Origin: Acidovorax sp. KKS102
Lineage (GTDB): Bacteria > Pseudomonadota > Gammaproteobacteria > Burkholderiales > Burkholderiaceae_C
Length of the DNA stretch: 64,000 nt
Assembly: GCF_000302535.1 (NCBI RefSeq)
Contig: NC_018708.1
Coordinates: 3,534,001-3,598,000, forward strand
Direction: 5' to 3'
Each line of letters begins with the position of its first letter. Positions within the stretch are counted from its first letter, which is position 1. Of this stretch, positions 44,291-54,662 are shown piece by piece. The notes under the pieces were generated by a model that was not told the origin of the DNA, did not search any database, and saw only the letters and a list, made by a program, of their open reading frames with translations. The position numbers and the translations under genes were made by a program.

Positions 44291-45796
44291 CTATGAAGAC
44301 GCCAGCTTGCGTGCCGCCATGCGGCGCATCACGCGCGGAACGATCAACACCAGCGCCACGATCACCACCAGCGTGAGCGACATCGGGCGCTGCAGGAAGA
44401 TCCACCAGCTACCCTCTCCCAGCGCCACGGCGTTGCGCATCTGTGCCTCGGCCAAGGGGCCCAGGATCATGCCCACCACCACCGGCGCGGTCGGAAAGTC
44501 GAACCGGCGCATCACCACCCCCAGAATGCCGATGGCATACAGCAGAAACAGGTCGAACGCGCTCTGGCGCATGCCGTAGGCGCCCACCGTGGCGAAGATC
44601 AGGATGCCTGCGTACAGCTGCGGGCGTGGCACCTTCAGCAGCTTGACCCACAGACCCACCATCGGCAGGTTGAGCACCAGCAGCATGATGTTGCCGATGT
44701 ACAGCGAGGCGATCAGCGCCCACACCAGCGCCGCCGAGCTGGTGAACAGCTGCGGGCCCGGGTTGATGCCGTAGTTCTGGAACGCGCCCAGCAGCACGGC
44801 CGTGGTGTTGCTGGTGGGAATGCCCAGCGTCAGCAGCGGGATCAGCGCAGCCGTCACGGTGGCGTTGTTCGCCGCCTCGGGGCCGGCCACGCCTTCAATG
44901 GCGCCCTTGCCCCCAAACTCTGCCTTGTCCTCGCCCTTGGCCAGCCTCTTCTCGGTGGCGTAGCTGAGGAAGGTGGGGATCTCGGTGCCGCCCGCAGGGA
45001 TACAGCCAAACGGTGTGCCAATGAGGGTACCGCGCAGCCAGGCGGGCCAGGACCGTTTCCAGTCCCGTGCGGTCATGTGCACACGGCTCATCTTGTTCTG
45101 CGTCTCGTTCACGCTGCCTTCGTAAATGGCAGCGTAGAGCACCTCCGCCACGGCAAACAGCCCCACGGCCACCAGCACGATGTCGATACCGTCCAGCAAC
45201 TCCATCTGGCCTGCGGTGTAGCGCGCGGCACCAGAGATCTGGTCCATGCCCACGCAGCCCAGCGCCAGCCCCACAAAGAGGGCCGTCATGCCGCGCAAAG
45301 CGCTCTGGCCGAGCACCGCGCTCACGGTCGTGAAGGCCAGCACCATCAGCATGAAGTATTCCGGCGGCCCCAGCTTGACGGCAAATTCCGCCACGCCCGG
45401 AGCGAACAGCGTCACGACCACTGTTGCAATGGTGCCCGCCACGAAGGAGCCAATCGCCGAGGTTGCCAGCGCCGCACCGGCGCGGCCACTCTTGGCCATC
45501 TTGTTGCCCTCCATCGCGGTCACCATACTCGCCGTCTCCCCCGGCGTGTTCAGCAGGATCGACGTGGTGGACCCTCCATACATGGCGCCGTAGTAGATAC
45601 CGGCAAAAAAGATCATCGAGGCTGTGACCTCGACCTTGGCGGTGATGGGCAGCAACATGGCCACAGCCACGGCGGGCCCGATGCCAGGCAGCACGCCCAC
45701 GGCCGTCCCGAGGGCACAGCCCACCAGCGCCCACAGCAGGTTGGCTGGCGTGATGGCGGTGGCAAAGCCCGCCAGAAGCGCATCAAAGATTTCCAT
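44291..45796 (-). CDS. tctA: Tripartite tricarboxylate transporter large permease TctA
   Basis: This 501-residue membrane protein is the large permease of a TctABC secondary transporter. Family signatures include [19 protein letters not shown] near residue 30, [19 protein letters not shown] near 70 and [15 protein letters not shown]. It follows tctB by about 65 bases and ends before a strong terminator. Confidence 0.95.
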   Translation of the reverse strand: MEIFDALLAGFATAITPANLLWALVGCALGTAVGVLPGIGPAVAVAMLLPITAKVEVTASMIFFAGIYYGAMYGGSTTSILLNTPGETASMVTAMEGNKMAKSGRAGAALATSAIGSFVAGTIATVVVTLFAPGVAEFAVKLGPPEYFMLMVLAFTTVSAVLGQSALRGMTALFVGLALGCVGMDQISGAARYTAGQMELLDGIDIVLVAVGLFAVAEVLYAAIYEGSVNETQNKMSRVHMTARDWKRSWPAWLRGTLIGTPFGCIPAGGTEIPTFLSYATEKRLAKGEDKAEFGGKGAIEGVAGPEAANNATVTAALIPLLTLGIPTSNTTAVLLGAFQNYGINPGPQLFTSSAALVWALIASLYIGNIMLLVLNLPMVGLWVKLLKVPRPQLYAGILIFATVGAYGMRQSAFDLFLLYAIGILGVVMRRFDFPTAPVVVGMILGPLAEAQMRNAVALGEGSWWIFLQRPMSLTLVVIVALVLIVPRVMRRMAARKLASS

Positions 45797-45861
45797 CAGA
45801 ACCTCTTCTTGATGTTGTTGTCAGGGGTCTTGCCGGGCTGCGGCAGAGGATGCCGGTGGCC

Positions 45862-46383
45862 TTACAGCCAGCCCGTTCCCGTCAGGCCCGGCAGGTTGAT
45901 GGCGAGAAACTGCGTGAAGGCCCAGAACACGGGCGCCGAGATCGCCAGCCCGGTCAGCACATCCTTCACCCACGTACCGACGGAGCCGGCTTGGGGTTGC
46001 CGGGCTGCGCGGCGAAGGCCTTGCACGGCCAGCACGTAGCAGATCGTGCAGCTCACGATGAAGCCCACGGTGCCGATCAATGCGGCGTTGACCAGAAGGC
46101 CCGCAGACACCCACACGAAAGAGCCGATGTCGGCCTTGGGGTGCCCGCTGGCTTCGGACATCTCGCGGTAGCCGCCAGTGCGTGCCTCCCACACCAGCCA
46201 CGCGCCGCAAATGGCCAGCACCACGGTACACAGCCACGGCAGAAAGTTGGGACCGACGCCGCCGTAGCCGGCCTCGCCGGAAATCTGCAAGGCGCCGAAG
46301 GCCATGCCTGCGGCCACCAGCAGCACACCGGCGCCGACGATGGTCTGCGCGCGCGGCGATGGAATGGTGCTGCCTTCAGTCAT
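45862..46383 (-). CDS. tctB: Tripartite tricarboxylate transporter small permease TctB
   Basis: This 173-residue protein with four predicted membrane spans matches the TctB family by size, position and the GVGPNFLPWLCTVVLAICGA segment. The ATG at 46383 shares one base with the tctC stop; the open frame continues upstream to 46470 inside tctC. TctB partners TctA in the membrane. Confidence 0.92.
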   Translation of the reverse strand: MTEGSTIPSPRAQTIVGAGVLLVAAGMAFGALQISGEAGYGGVGPNFLPWLCTVVLAICGAWLVWEARTGGYREMSEASGHPKADIGSFVWVSAGLLVNAALIGTVGFIVSCTICYVLAVQGLRRAARQPQAGSVGTWVKDVLTGLAISAPVFWAFTQFLAINLPGLTGTGWL

Positions 46384-47342
46384 CACACCATCCCGGACTT
46401 GACCATGGTGGCGCGCAGGCTGGCGAATTCCTGGTCCACGAAGCTGGCAAACGCATCGCCAGCCATCCATGCGGGGGTCCAGTCATTCTTGGCCAGCGCC
46501 TCGCTCCAGGCCTTGCTCTTTGTGGCCTTCTCGATGGAGGCGATCAGCGCGTCACGCTGGGCCTTGTCGATACCGGGAGCACCGTACACGCCACGCCAGT
46601 TGCCGATCTCGACGTTGATGCCCTGCTCCTTGAGCGTGGGCACCTCGACGCCCTTGAGGCGCTTGCCGGACGTGACCCCGATGGCCCGCATCTTGCCCGC
46701 AGCGATGTACTCGGCAAATTCGCTGTAGCCGCTGCCGCCGATGGTGACGTTGCCACCCAGGATGGCGGCAGTTGCCTCGCCGCCCCCACGGAACGCCACG
46801 TAGTTGATCTTGGCCGGGTCCACACCCACTTCACGGGCAATCATGGCGGCTGCGATGTGCTCGGTGGAGCCGCGCGAGCCGCCACCCCATTTCACGCTGC
46901 CAGGGTCCTTCTTGAGCTGGTCCACCACGTCCTTCATCGACTTGAAAGGCGAGTTGGAAGGCAGCACGAACACGTTGTATTCGCTGGTCAGGCGCGCCAA
47001 CGGCGTGACCTTGTCCAGGCCCACCGGGGGCTTGCCCGTGATGATGCCGCCCAGCATCACCGCACCCATCACCATCACGGCATTCGGGTCGCCCTTGCTG
47101 CCGTTGACGAACTGCGCCAGACCGATCGCGCCGGCGGCACCGCCCTTGTTGTCATAGGTGACCGAGCTGGCAACCCCTGCGTCCTGCATTGCCTTGCCCA
47201 ACGCGCGACCGGTGGTGTCCCAGCCTCCACCCGGGTTGGCAGGGATCATCATCTTGATGGCAGATGCCGTCTGGGCCGAGACGGGCAGCGCACCCGCTGC
47301 GGCCAGGGCGGCCAGGGATTTCAGAAAAGTATCGCGACGCAT
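46383..47342 (-). CDS. tctC: Tripartite tricarboxylate transporter binding protein TctC (Bug family)
   Basis: This 319-residue periplasmic protein has a twin-arginine-free signal peptide (ending VSAQ). The Bug family features are MIPANPGGGWDTTGRALGKA near residue 32 and VKWGGGSRGSTEHIAAAMIA near 150. It captures a carboxylate for TctAB. The classical ligand is citrate, but Bug proteins vary widely. Confidence 0.94.
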   Translation of the reverse strand: MRRDTFLKSLAALAAAGALPVSAQTASAIKMMIPANPGGGWDTTGRALGKAMQDAGVASSVTYDNKGGAAGAIGLAQFVNGSKGDPNAVMVMGAVMLGGIITGKPPVGLDKVTPLARLTSEYNVFVLPSNSPFKSMKDVVDQLKKDPGSVKWGGGSRGSTEHIAAAMIAREVGVDPAKINYVAFRGGGEATAAILGGNVTIGGSGYSEFAEYIAAGKMRAIGVTSGKRLKGVEVPTLKEQGINVEIGNWRGVYGAPGIDKAQRDALIASIEKATKSKAWSEALAKNDWTPAWMAGDAFASFVDQEFASLRATMVKSGMV

Positions 47343-47471
47343 GGTGTCTGTCTCCTGATAAGGTTTGCGAACCGCCCGATGATGCGCGCGCTGCCTGTCA
47401 AACGGCTGTCCTCAGACTCAGGGAAAACACTCATGCGCGGGGCCCGACGAGACGGTGCTATGGTGCCGCGC

Positions 47472-48155
47472 ATGCAATTGCTCCTTGTAGAAGACGACCC
47501 CACCATGCAGGCCACGCTGCACCGCGCGCTGACCCGGCGCGGCATGGAGGTCACAGCCGTGGGCGACGGGCGCGCGGCGCTCAGCCAGTGGACCGCGCTG
47601 CAGCCCGATGCCGTCATCCTGGACCTGACCCTGCCCGGCCTGGACGGCCTGCAAGTGCTGCAGCAGGCCCGGTCGCGCGGCCTGCGCACCCCTGTGCTCA
47701 TCCTGACAGCGCGCGGCACCGTCGGCGACCGGGTGATGGGCCTGAACGCCGGAGCCGACGACTACCTGCCTAAACCTTTTGACCTGGACGAACTGGAGGC
47801 CCGTCTGCGCGCCCTGGTGCGCCGCAGCGCAGACCCCACAGTGGCGCCCCTCGCCCCCAGCACCGTGCAGATCGGCGCCATCCGCTACGACAAGGACAGT
47901 GGCGCCCTGTACCTCCACGGCGAGGTGATGGAGCTCACACCGCGCGAACTCGCTTTGATGCACGCCCTGCTGGCCCAGCCCGGCCATGCGGTGACCAAGG
48001 AAAGGCTGTATGAGCTGGTGTTTCCGGGCCAGCTGGACGTGCAATACGAAGCCATCGAGGTCGTGGTGTACCGGCTGCGCAAAAAGCTGGCAGGCACGGG
48101 CCTGACGTTGATGACGCTGCGCGGCCTGGGCTACCTGCTGCGGGCCGACACATGA
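47472..48155 (+). CDS. tctD: Response regulator TctD (OmpR family)
   Basis: This 227-residue response regulator has a receiver domain with phosphoacceptor aspartate in AVILDLTLPGLDGLQ, the switch lysine in DDYLPKPFDL and a winged-helix output domain. The ATG at 47472 starts the conserved MQLLLVEDDP; an ATG four codons upstream is possible. It is divergent from tctC, with a 129-base shared control region, and overlaps tctE by four bases. Confidence 0.92.
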   Translation: MQLLLVEDDPTMQATLHRALTRRGMEVTAVGDGRAALSQWTALQPDAVILDLTLPGLDGLQVLQQARSRGLRTPVLILTARGTVGDRVMGLNAGADDYLPKPFDLDELEARLRALVRRSADPTVAPLAPSTVQIGAIRYDKDSGALYLHGEVMELTPRELALMHALLAQPGHAVTKERLYELVFPGQLDVQYEAIEVVVYRLRKKLAGTGLTLMTLRGLGYLLRADT

Positions 48156-49612
48156 GCCCCAAAGGCGTGCGCCACCACTCGCTAAGGCGGCGCCTGCTGC
48201 TGGGCATCTTGCTGCCGGTGGTGCTGTTCATCGGCTTCAACACCTGGAGCCTGTACCACCAGACCCTGGCATCCCTCAACACGGCCTACGACCGTACCCT
48301 GCTGGCATCCGCCAAGAGCATCAGCGAACAGCTGGATGTGAAGGGTTTTGACGAGGAGGCGCAGCTGCGCGCCATCGTGCCCTATTCCGCGCTGGAGGCC
48401 TTTGAAGCCGACAACCAGAGCCAGATGTTCTACCGCGTCTCGACCCTGAAGGGTGATATGGTGTCGGGGTTTGAAGACCTGCCCATGTGGCACGGCAGCA
48501 TCCCCGCACGCCCGCCCTATGCGGCCCTGGTGGACTTTTACGACGACCGCTTTCGCGACCGCGATGTGCGCGTCGCCGTGCTGCTGCAGCCGGTGGCCAG
48601 CTCCCAGGGGCGGGCCATGGCGGTGATCCAGGTGGCCGAGACGCTGGAAGTGCGCGAAACCCTGGCCCTTCAGATCCTGCGCAACACCCTGCTGCGCCAG
48701 GCACTGCTGATCGCGGTGATCGCCTTCACCGTGGTGCTGGTGGTGCAGCGCGCTACACAGCCCGTTCGCCAGCTCAGCCAGCAGCTGCAGGCCCGGCGCG
48801 AAGGCGACCTGAGCCCCATCGCTGCCCCGCTGGCCCCGCGTGAGCTACAGCCGCTGGTGGACGCGACCAACGAGGTCATGCAGCGCCTGCGCCACCTGTT
48901 GCGGCACCAGAAGCGCTTTGTGCGCGACGCATCGCACCAGTTGCGCACGCCGCTGGCCGTGCTCAAGACCCAGGTGCAATCCGCCCTGCACGGCGATGTG
49001 GAGCCACAGCAAGCCCTGCACGAAATCAGCGACACCGTGGACCGCGCCACGCTGCTGGCCAACCAGATGCTGGCCCTCGCCAAGGTGGAGCAACTGCGCC
49101 AGCAAAGCGCGCCGCCCGCTACCCGGTTCGACGAGGTCCTGCGCGCAGTGGCACTGGAAATCTCGCCGCTCATTGCCCAGCGCGACCTCGACTTCGGCAT
49201 CCACACCGAACCCGCGCTGGTGCAGTCCCACGAATGGATGCTGCGCGAGCTGAGCCGCAACCTGCTGCACAACGCCGTGCGGCACGCACCACCTGGCAGC
49301 GAGCTGACCGTGGACCTGCGCAGCGACGGACGGCACGTGGCGCTCACGATCAGCGACCACGGCCCCGGCATTGATGACGAACTGGCGGCCCGCCTGTTCC
49401 AGCCCTTCTCGGCGGGCGATGTACGCACCGGCAGTGGCCTGGGTCTGGCCATCTGCCATGAGATCGTGCAGGCGCTGGAAGGCAGCATCGCGCTGACCAA
49501 CCGGGTCCAGGGCCACAAGGTGACCGGGCTGGATGCGATTGTCCGCCTGCCACTGCCTGCGCCACTGACTGACAGCGCGCCGACGATGCAGGCGGCACAA
49601 TCTCATCCATGA
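48152..49612 (+). CDS. tctE: Sensor histidine kinase TctE
   Basis: This 486-residue inner-membrane kinase has two membrane spans (about 14-33 and 180-198) bounding a periplasmic sensor region. The phosphoacceptor box is DASHQLRTPLAVLK, the N box NLLHNAVRHAPPG and the G boxes DHGPGID and GSGLGLAIC. Together with TctD it should induce tctCBA in response to the transported carboxylate. Confidence 0.93.
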   Translation: MSPKGVRHHSLRRRLLLGILLPVVLFIGFNTWSLYHQTLASLNTAYDRTLLASAKSISEQLDVKGFDEEAQLRAIVPYSALEAFEADNQSQMFYRVSTLKGDMVSGFEDLPMWHGSIPARPPYAALVDFYDDRFRDRDVRVAVLLQPVASSQGRAMAVIQVAETLEVRETLALQILRNTLLRQALLIAVIAFTVVLVVQRATQPVRQLSQQLQARREGDLSPIAAPLAPRELQPLVDATNEVMQRLRHLLRHQKRFVRDASHQLRTPLAVLKTQVQSALHGDVEPQQALHEISDTVDRATLLANQMLALAKVEQLRQQSAPPATRFDEVLRAVALEISPLIAQRDLDFGIHTEPALVQSHEWMLRELSRNLLHNAVRHAPPGSELTVDLRSDGRHVALTISDHGPGIDDELAARLFQPFSAGDVRTGSGLGLAICHEIVQALEGSIALTNRVQGHKVTGLDAIVRLPLPAPLTDSAPTMQAAQSHP

Positions 49613-50037
49613 ACACGATGGAGACGATGCGGCTGGACAAATGGCTCTGGTGCGCCCGCTTTTACAAAACCCGCAGCCTCGCCACGGAAGAAATCGGCAA
49701 AGGCCGGGTCACCGTCAATGGTCAACTGGCCAAACCTGCCCGCGACCTGCGTTGCGGCGACACCGTGGCGCTGCGCCAAGGGCCCGTGGCGCGCACCGTG
49801 CTCGTGCGGGGCCTGAGCGGCGCCCGTGGCCCTGCGCCTGTGGCCCAACAGCTGTATGAGGAAACCCCTGACAGCATCGCCGCCCGCGAAAAGGCAGCGG
49901 AAATTCGCCGACTGGCCCCCGAGCCCGCCGCCACATTGCAAGAAGGCCGCCCCACCAAACGCGACCGCCGTGAGATCGACAAGGTCCACAAAGGAAGCGA
50001 TTGGGGCAGCCGATGGAGCGCATCCATCGACGAGTGA
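49609..50037 (+). CDS. hslR: S4-domain RNA-binding protein, Hsp15-like
   Basis: This 142-residue protein has an N-terminal S4 domain (RLDKWLWCARFYKTRSLATE, then GRVTVNGQLAKPARDL) and a basic C-terminal tail (TKRDRREIDKVHKG). Hsp15 binds stalled 50S subunits carrying nascent chains. It overlaps the tctE stop by four bases. Two further in-frame ATGs within the first seven codons are possible starts. Confidence 0.9.
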   Translation: MNTMETMRLDKWLWCARFYKTRSLATEEIGKGRVTVNGQLAKPARDLRCGDTVALRQGPVARTVLVRGLSGARGPAPVAQQLYEETPDSIAAREKAAEIRRLAPEPAATLQEGRPTKRDRREIDKVHKGSDWGSRWSASIDE

Positions 50038-50103
50038 CCTGTGCGAGGAGCCTGACAGTTCGAAGGCGATGCCTGAAAGAACGAGGCGGCTGAAAACACC
50101 AAA

Positions 50104-50135
50104 GAAAAAGCCCCAAGCGCTCGGGCACTTGGGGC
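50104..50135 (-). terminator. Rho-independent terminator of the tRNA-Ser gene
   Basis: GCCCCAAG and CTTGGGGC form an 8-bp stem with a 10-base loop. On the minus strand a CTTTTTCTTT tract follows. It starts a few bases after the tRNA 3' end. Confidence 0.85.
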
Positions 50136-50141
50136 TTATCT

Positions 50142-50234
50142 TGGCGGAAACGGAGGGATTCGAACCCTCGATGAGGCTCTACACCCCATACTCCCTTAGC
50201 AGGGGAGCACCTTCGGCCACTCGGTCACGTTTCC
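50142..50234 (-). tRNA. tRNA-Ser (anticodon GCU)
   Basis: On the minus strand the sequence folds as a class-II tRNA. The acceptor stem is GGAAACG with CGTTTCC, the T arm is GAGGGTTCGAATCCCTC, there is a long variable arm, and the CCA is encoded. The anticodon loop CTGCTAA gives GCU, reading AGC and AGU. The discriminator base is G. Confidence 0.95.
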
Positions 50235-50441
50235 AATCCCGCTATTATGCCTCATTTTGGACGGGGTCCCGCCGAGGCCTGCCTTCGCCGAACGATGCCA
50301 TGCTCCCGAAAACCATGGGCGGGCTCCAGGTGGACTTCGTGCAAACCATCAGGCGGTCAGCCTCCAAAGCCCAGGGCGACACGCCCCTCAAGCGAACGAA
50401 TACCCGTAACACGCTGACCACCCGGCGAACTCAGACGTCGC

Positions 50442-51392
50442 CTAGGCTTTGAGCCAATCGATCATGGCGCCCGAGCGCACCACAAAGCCGCTGCCTACCT
50501 TGATACGGATCTGGTGGCCCCGCGTGGAGCAGGCGCTGATTTGATTCTGCAGCTCGCTCAGCTGTGCGGCCGTCGGGGTTGTCAGGTGGGTGTGGCGCAG
50601 CCAGTGGCGCAGCACGTTGGCCTGGCGGGCGCGACTGAGCATTTGCAGGGCCTTGATCTCCGGGGGCTGGCCTACCTGCAACAGGTCTTGCTGGGCCAGC
50701 TCTTGCAGCAGTTCTGCCGCCTGGGCGGCATTGGCCGCTGACCGCGCAAAGGTCTCCCGAAAGGACGGGAAGGCAGACTCGAGGATCGGGAGCAGTTGCG
50801 CCCTGATGCGGTTGCGGGTGTAGCGCTCGTCGCGGTTGGTGGGGTCTTCCACCCACGCTTGGCCCTGCGCCTTCAACCACTGGCGCACATCCGACGCGGC
50901 CACCTGCAGCAAAGGACGATGCCAGACCAGCCCTCCCCGCTCCCACTGGGCCGGCATGGCGGCAAGGCCCGCGACGCCCGCTCCGCGCGACAGGGCCAGC
51001 AACAGGGTTTCGACCTGGTCATCGGCGTGCTGTGCGATTGCTATGGATTGAATAGCACCCAAGACATGATCTTCTAGCGCTACAGCCGTCAAAGCCTGGT
51101 ATCTGGCTTGCCGGGCAGCATCCTCCGGGCTCTGACCGGGCGCTGGGCGCGCATCCAGCCTCTGCACGCGCAAAGGCACACCCAGCTGGCCGCACAAGGC
51201 CACGCAATGCTGCTCAAATCCGTCGGCAGCCGCCTGCAGCCCATGGTGTACGTGGATGGCCAACACCTGCCCTGGCCAGCGGCGCGCACAGGCCAGCAGC
51301 AACGCAGTCGAGTCCGCTCCGCCGCTCAACGCCACCGCCAGAGGTAAGGCGGGCGCGAACGCTTGCAGGGCGACATCCATGGATTGGGTCAT
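50442..51392 (-). CDS. tilS: tRNA(Ile)-lysidine synthase TilS
   Basis: This enzyme turns C34 of tRNA-Ile(CAU) into lysidine. The 316-residue protein has the PP-loop ALSGGADSTALLLA near residue 20 and IAQHADDQVETLLLALSRGAG near 118. It is shorter than E. coli TilS (about 430) and lacks most of the C-terminal domain, which is common in this group. A stretch just before the HADDQ motif (EDHVLGAIQS) is encoded by a copy of the dispersed repeat. Confidence 0.93.
   Translation of the reverse strand: MTQSMDVALQAFAPALPLAVALSGGADSTALLLACARRWPGQVLAIHVHHGLQAAADGFEQHCVALCGQLGVPLRVQRLDARPAPGQSPEDAARQARYQALTAVALEDHVLGAIQSIAIAQHADDQVETLLLALSRGAGVAGLAAMPAQWERGGLVWHRPLLQVAASDVRQWLKAQGQAWVEDPTNRDERYTRNRIRAQLLPILESAFPSFRETFARSAANAAQAAELLQELAQQDLLQVGQPPEIKALQMLSRARQANVLRHWLRHTHLTTPTAAQLSELQNQISACSTRGHQIRIKVGSGFVVRSGAMIDWLKA
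51048..51094 (+). repeat. Dispersed TAGC...GCGCTA-type repeat inside tilS, copy D
   Basis: The plus strand reads TTGAATAGCACCCAAGACAT, then GATCTTCTAGCGCTACAGCC. The repeat lies within the tilS coding region and keeps the frame. It encodes residues just ahead of the conserved HADDQ motif. Confidence 0.5.
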
Positions 51393-51563
51393 GGCGCCTG
51401 GCTTCCTGGCTCCGCAGGCCCAGCGCTCGGACCGGCAGCCCCTGGAAACGACTTGGGGCTAACAGAGTCTGGACAGGGGCAACAGTTCATGGGCGCCGAT
51501 TATCGCGGAGCCCCTCACTCCGGCAGCAAGGTGCATTCGGGGCGCCGCGACGCCCCTTGCAAC

Positions 51564-53417
51564 TCAACCGCCCGGCGGGGACAGCCGTGGCGCAACGTGG
51601 GCGGAGTCGGTAGTGGACAGACGAAAGGTCGCCACCACCTCCGACAGCCGCACCGACTGATCCTTCAGACTCTGCGCCGCTGCAGCGCTCTCTTCCACCA
51701 GCGCTGCGTTCTGCTGGGTCATCTGGTCGAGTTGGGCCACGGCCTGCCCCACCTCGTTGATGCTGGTGCTCTGCTCGTTGGTGGACGCGGTGATCTCGGC
51801 CATGATGTCCGTCACGCGCTGCACCGAGGTCACGATGTCGGTCATCGTGGTGCCCGCGTCGTGCACCAGCCGCGAGCCGTTTTCCACCTGCTCGACCGAC
51901 GTATTGATCAAGGTCTTGATCTCGCGGGCCGCTTCGGCACTGCGCTGGGCCAGACTGCGCACCTCACCCGCCACCACCGCAAAGCCCCGGCCCTGCTCGC
52001 CTGCGCGCGCGGCCTCCACCGCTGCGTTGAGCGCGAGGATGTTGGTCTGAAACGCAATGCCGTCAATGACGCCGATGATGTCGTTGATCTTGCGCGAGGC
52101 CGCATTGATCTGGTCCATGGTGGTCACTACATTGCCCACCACCTGACCGCCGTGCTGCGCAACGCTGGAGGCCTGGGCAACCAGTTGGTTGGCCTGCCGC
52201 GCAGAGTCTGCGTTGTGCCGCACCGTTTCGGTCAGCTGCTGCATGGAGGCCGAGGTCTGCTGCAGGCTGGATGCCGTGAGTTCGGTACGCCCGCTCAGGT
52301 CGTGATTGCCGGTGGCGATCTCTTCGGCGGCCACACGCACCGAGCTGCTGGCGTCCCGGATCTGCGCCAGCACGCCAGAGAGCTTGCCCGCAAAACTGTT
52401 GAAGCTGCCGGCGATCTGGGCCAGTTCATCCTCGCCGTGCGCGTCAATGCGGCGTGACAGGTCGCCGTCGCCCGCGCCGATTTCGTGCATGGCATCGCGC
52501 ACCAGCGTGAGCTGGCGCAGGCGCCGGGTGAGCACCACCCCCAGCAGCGCCACGGCCACGACCAGCACCAGCACACTGGAGATCAGCGATGTGGCCAACA
52601 TGGCGCGGATCGGCGCCATGGCTTCGCTCTCGTCAAGGGCCACGACCAGCATCCAGGACGTGCCAGCGATCGGCACCACACTCAGCAGGCGGCTGCGCCC
52701 GGCGATGTCGGTCGGCAGCAGTCCTTTGTTCTTGGCAGCAGCCAGCAGCGGCTCGATCGCGAGGTCTTTGGAGAGTTCGGTGATGGGCTTGAGCGTGAGC
52801 CCCTGGTCTTTGTGGGCGATGATTTTGCCGTCCGCGGACACCAGAAAGGCAAAGCTTTGCGGCGTGGGCTGGATGGACGCGACATTGGCCACGACCGATT
52901 CCATGTACACGTCCCCGGCAGCCACCCCCTTGAGTGCGGAGCCCGCACCCACCGGCGTCGCAAAGGTCACCACCAGTTTCTGGTCGGAGGCCGAGATGTA
53001 GGGCGGCGTGACCACGGACGCGCCAGCCTGGGCAGCCTGCTTGTACCAGGGGCGCGCAGTGGGGTCGTAGTCGGCGGGGAGGTTGCGGGCTTCGGAGAAA
53101 ACGTACTTTTTGTCTGCGTAGCCAAAGTACGCCGTGCTGAACTTGCCCGCATCACGCAGCATGGCCAGGGATTTGGCGGGCTCAGGCTCTTCAAACGCGG
53201 CGATGGAGGCCGCGATGATGCCAGCCTTCGCGCGGGTCCACTCTTCGATGGCCTCCGCATGGCTCTTGGCGGTGGCCTGCCCCTCCTCTGCCAACGCCAC
53301 CCGCGCTTGTGCGCGGGCGGAGAAATAGTTGACCAGCGTAAGCACCAACAGGGCTGCCACCATACAGGCGGCAGACACCACCAGGATCTGGCCCTTGAGC
53401 GTCTTCAGAAGCGACAT
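51564..53417 (-). CDS. Methyl-accepting chemotaxis protein with dCache-type sensor
   Basis: This 617-residue chemoreceptor has membrane spans at about 9-32 and 275-300. They bound a periplasmic Cache domain with [18 protein letters not shown] near residue 110. A HAMP domain and the signalling hairpin with the highly conserved [19 protein letters not shown] tip follow. It ends without an NWETF-type CheR-binding pentapeptide. Cache domains with RPWYK motifs often bind amino acids or carboxylates. The ATG at 53417 starts the first span; the frame is open to 53600. Confidence 0.93.
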   Translation of the reverse strand: MSLLKTLKGQILVVSAACMVAALLVLTLVNYFSARAQARVALAEEGQATAKSHAEAIEEWTRAKAGIIAASIAAFEEPEPAKSLAMLRDAGKFSTAYFGYADKKYVFSEARNLPADYDPTARPWYKQAAQAGASVVTPPYISASDQKLVVTFATPVGAGSALKGVAAGDVYMESVVANVASIQPTPQSFAFLVSADGKIIAHKDQGLTLKPITELSKDLAIEPLLAAAKNKGLLPTDIAGRSRLLSVVPIAGTSWMLVVALDESEAMAPIRAMLATSLISSVLVLVVAVALLGVVLTRRLRQLTLVRDAMHEIGAGDGDLSRRIDAHGEDELAQIAGSFNSFAGKLSGVLAQIRDASSSVRVAAEEIATGNHDLSGRTELTASSLQQTSASMQQLTETVRHNADSARQANQLVAQASSVAQHGGQVVGNVVTTMDQINAASRKINDIIGVIDGIAFQTNILALNAAVEAARAGEQGRGFAVVAGEVRSLAQRSAEAAREIKTLINTSVEQVENGSRLVHDAGTTMTDIVTSVQRVTDIMAEITASTNEQSTSINEVGQAVAQLDQMTQQNAALVEESAAAAQSLKDQSVRLSEVVATFRLSTTDSAHVAPRLSPPGG

Positions 53418-53523
53418 GGAGCACCCCTTCAACCGCCCGCGCAGGCGGTGTTCGAAGATGTTACATCCGGTAGCATTCTGCGCGCCAGAGGGGAGATAGG
53501 CGCCGCCTGAACGATTCAGCGCC

Positions 53524-53553
53524 AAAAAAAACAACGACCCCGAAGGGTCGTTG
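53524..53553 (-). terminator. Rho-independent terminator after accA
   Basis: CAACGACCC and GGGTCGTTG form a 9-bp stem around a CGAA tetraloop. On the minus strand a run of eight T residues follows directly. It separates accA from the chemoreceptor gene. Confidence 0.9.
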
Positions 53554-53606
53554 AAAGCGCACCGGACTGGTGCAAAAGCCCCGGCCAGCGCCGGGCTCAA
53601 GGCTGC

Positions 53607-54584
53607 TCAGCGGGCGTCTGCCTTGGTGTCGCTGAACCGGCCGTAGCTCTGCAGGCGCTCGTAGCGGCGGTCCAGCAGGTCCTTGGTCTTGAGGTCGGCC
53701 ACCTGGCGGAAGGCATCGCCCAGCGCGCGCTTGAGAAAGGCCGCCATCTGCTTGTGGTCACGGTGGGCGCCGCCCACAGGCTCGCTCACGATCTTGTCCA
53801 CCAGGCCCAGGGCCTTGAGACGGTGGGCGGTGATGCCCAGGGCGTCGGCAGCCTCTTGCGCCTTCTCACTGGTCTTCCAGAGGATGGACGCGCAACCTTC
53901 GGGGCTGATGACCGAGTAGATGGCGTACTGCAGCATCACAACCTGGTCGGCCACGCTGATGGCCAGGGCGCCGCCGGAGCCACCTTCGCCGATGATGGTG
54001 GTGATGATGGGCACTTCGAGCTGCGCCATCTCGAAGATGTTGCGGCCAATGGCTTCGGACTGGCCGCGTTCCTCGGCATCGATGCCGGGGTAGGCGCCGG
54101 GCGTGTCCACAAAGGTGAACACGGGCAGCTTGAACTTCTCGGCCGTCTTCATCAGGCGCAGGGCCTTGCGATAGCCCTCGGGCTTGCTCATGCCGAAGTT
54201 GCGCATAGCGCGCTCCTTCGTGTCACGGCCCTTCTGGTGGCCAATGACCATGCAGGCGTGCCCGTTGAAGCGGGCCAGGCCACCCACGATGGACAGGTCA
54301 TCCGCATAGTGGCGGTCGCCGTGCAGCTCGACGAAGTCGGTGAAGATGTCGCGCACGTAGTCGAGCGTGTAGGGGCGCTCGGGGTGGCGGGCGATCTTGG
54401 TGATCTGCCAGGGCGACAGTTCGCTGTAGATGTCTTTGGTGAGCTGCTGGCTCTTTTTGCTCAGCTGGTCGATCTCTTCCGAGATATCGACGGCACTCTC
54501 GGTCTGCACGTAGCGCAGTTCTTCAATTTTGGACTCCAGCTCGGCGATGGGCTGCTCGAAATCCAGAAAGGTCTTTTTCGCCAA
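53607..54584 (-). CDS. accA: Acetyl-CoA carboxylase carboxyltransferase subunit alpha
   Basis: This subunit joins AccD in transferring carboxyl from biotin to acetyl-CoA, the first step of fatty acid synthesis. The 325-residue protein has the family start [20 protein letters not shown] and [18 protein letters not shown] near residue 130. It also has the conserved [16 protein letters not shown] near 205. The start is TTG at 54584, with AAGGAG eight bases upstream and a perfect match to the family N terminus. The longer frame to 54608 is rejected. Confidence 0.95.
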   Translation of the reverse strand: MAKKTFLDFEQPIAELESKIEELRYVQTESAVDISEEIDQLSKKSQQLTKDIYSELSPWQITKIARHPERPYTLDYVRDIFTDFVELHGDRHYADDLSIVGGLARFNGHACMVIGHQKGRDTKERAMRNFGMSKPEGYRKALRLMKTAEKFKLPVFTFVDTPGAYPGIDAEERGQSEAIGRNIFEMAQLEVPIITTIIGEGGSGGALAISVADQVVMLQYAIYSVISPEGCASILWKTSEKAQEAADALGITAHRLKALGLVDKIVSEPVGGAHRDHKQMAAFLKRALGDAFRQVADLKTKDLLDRRYERLQSYGRFSDTKADAR

Positions 54585-54662
54585 CGTTTTTCTCCTTGGG
54601 GATCGCACCCGGCGGGGTTGCCACGAATGGCACGCACTGTAACCGGCGTGCCTGCAGTGGTG

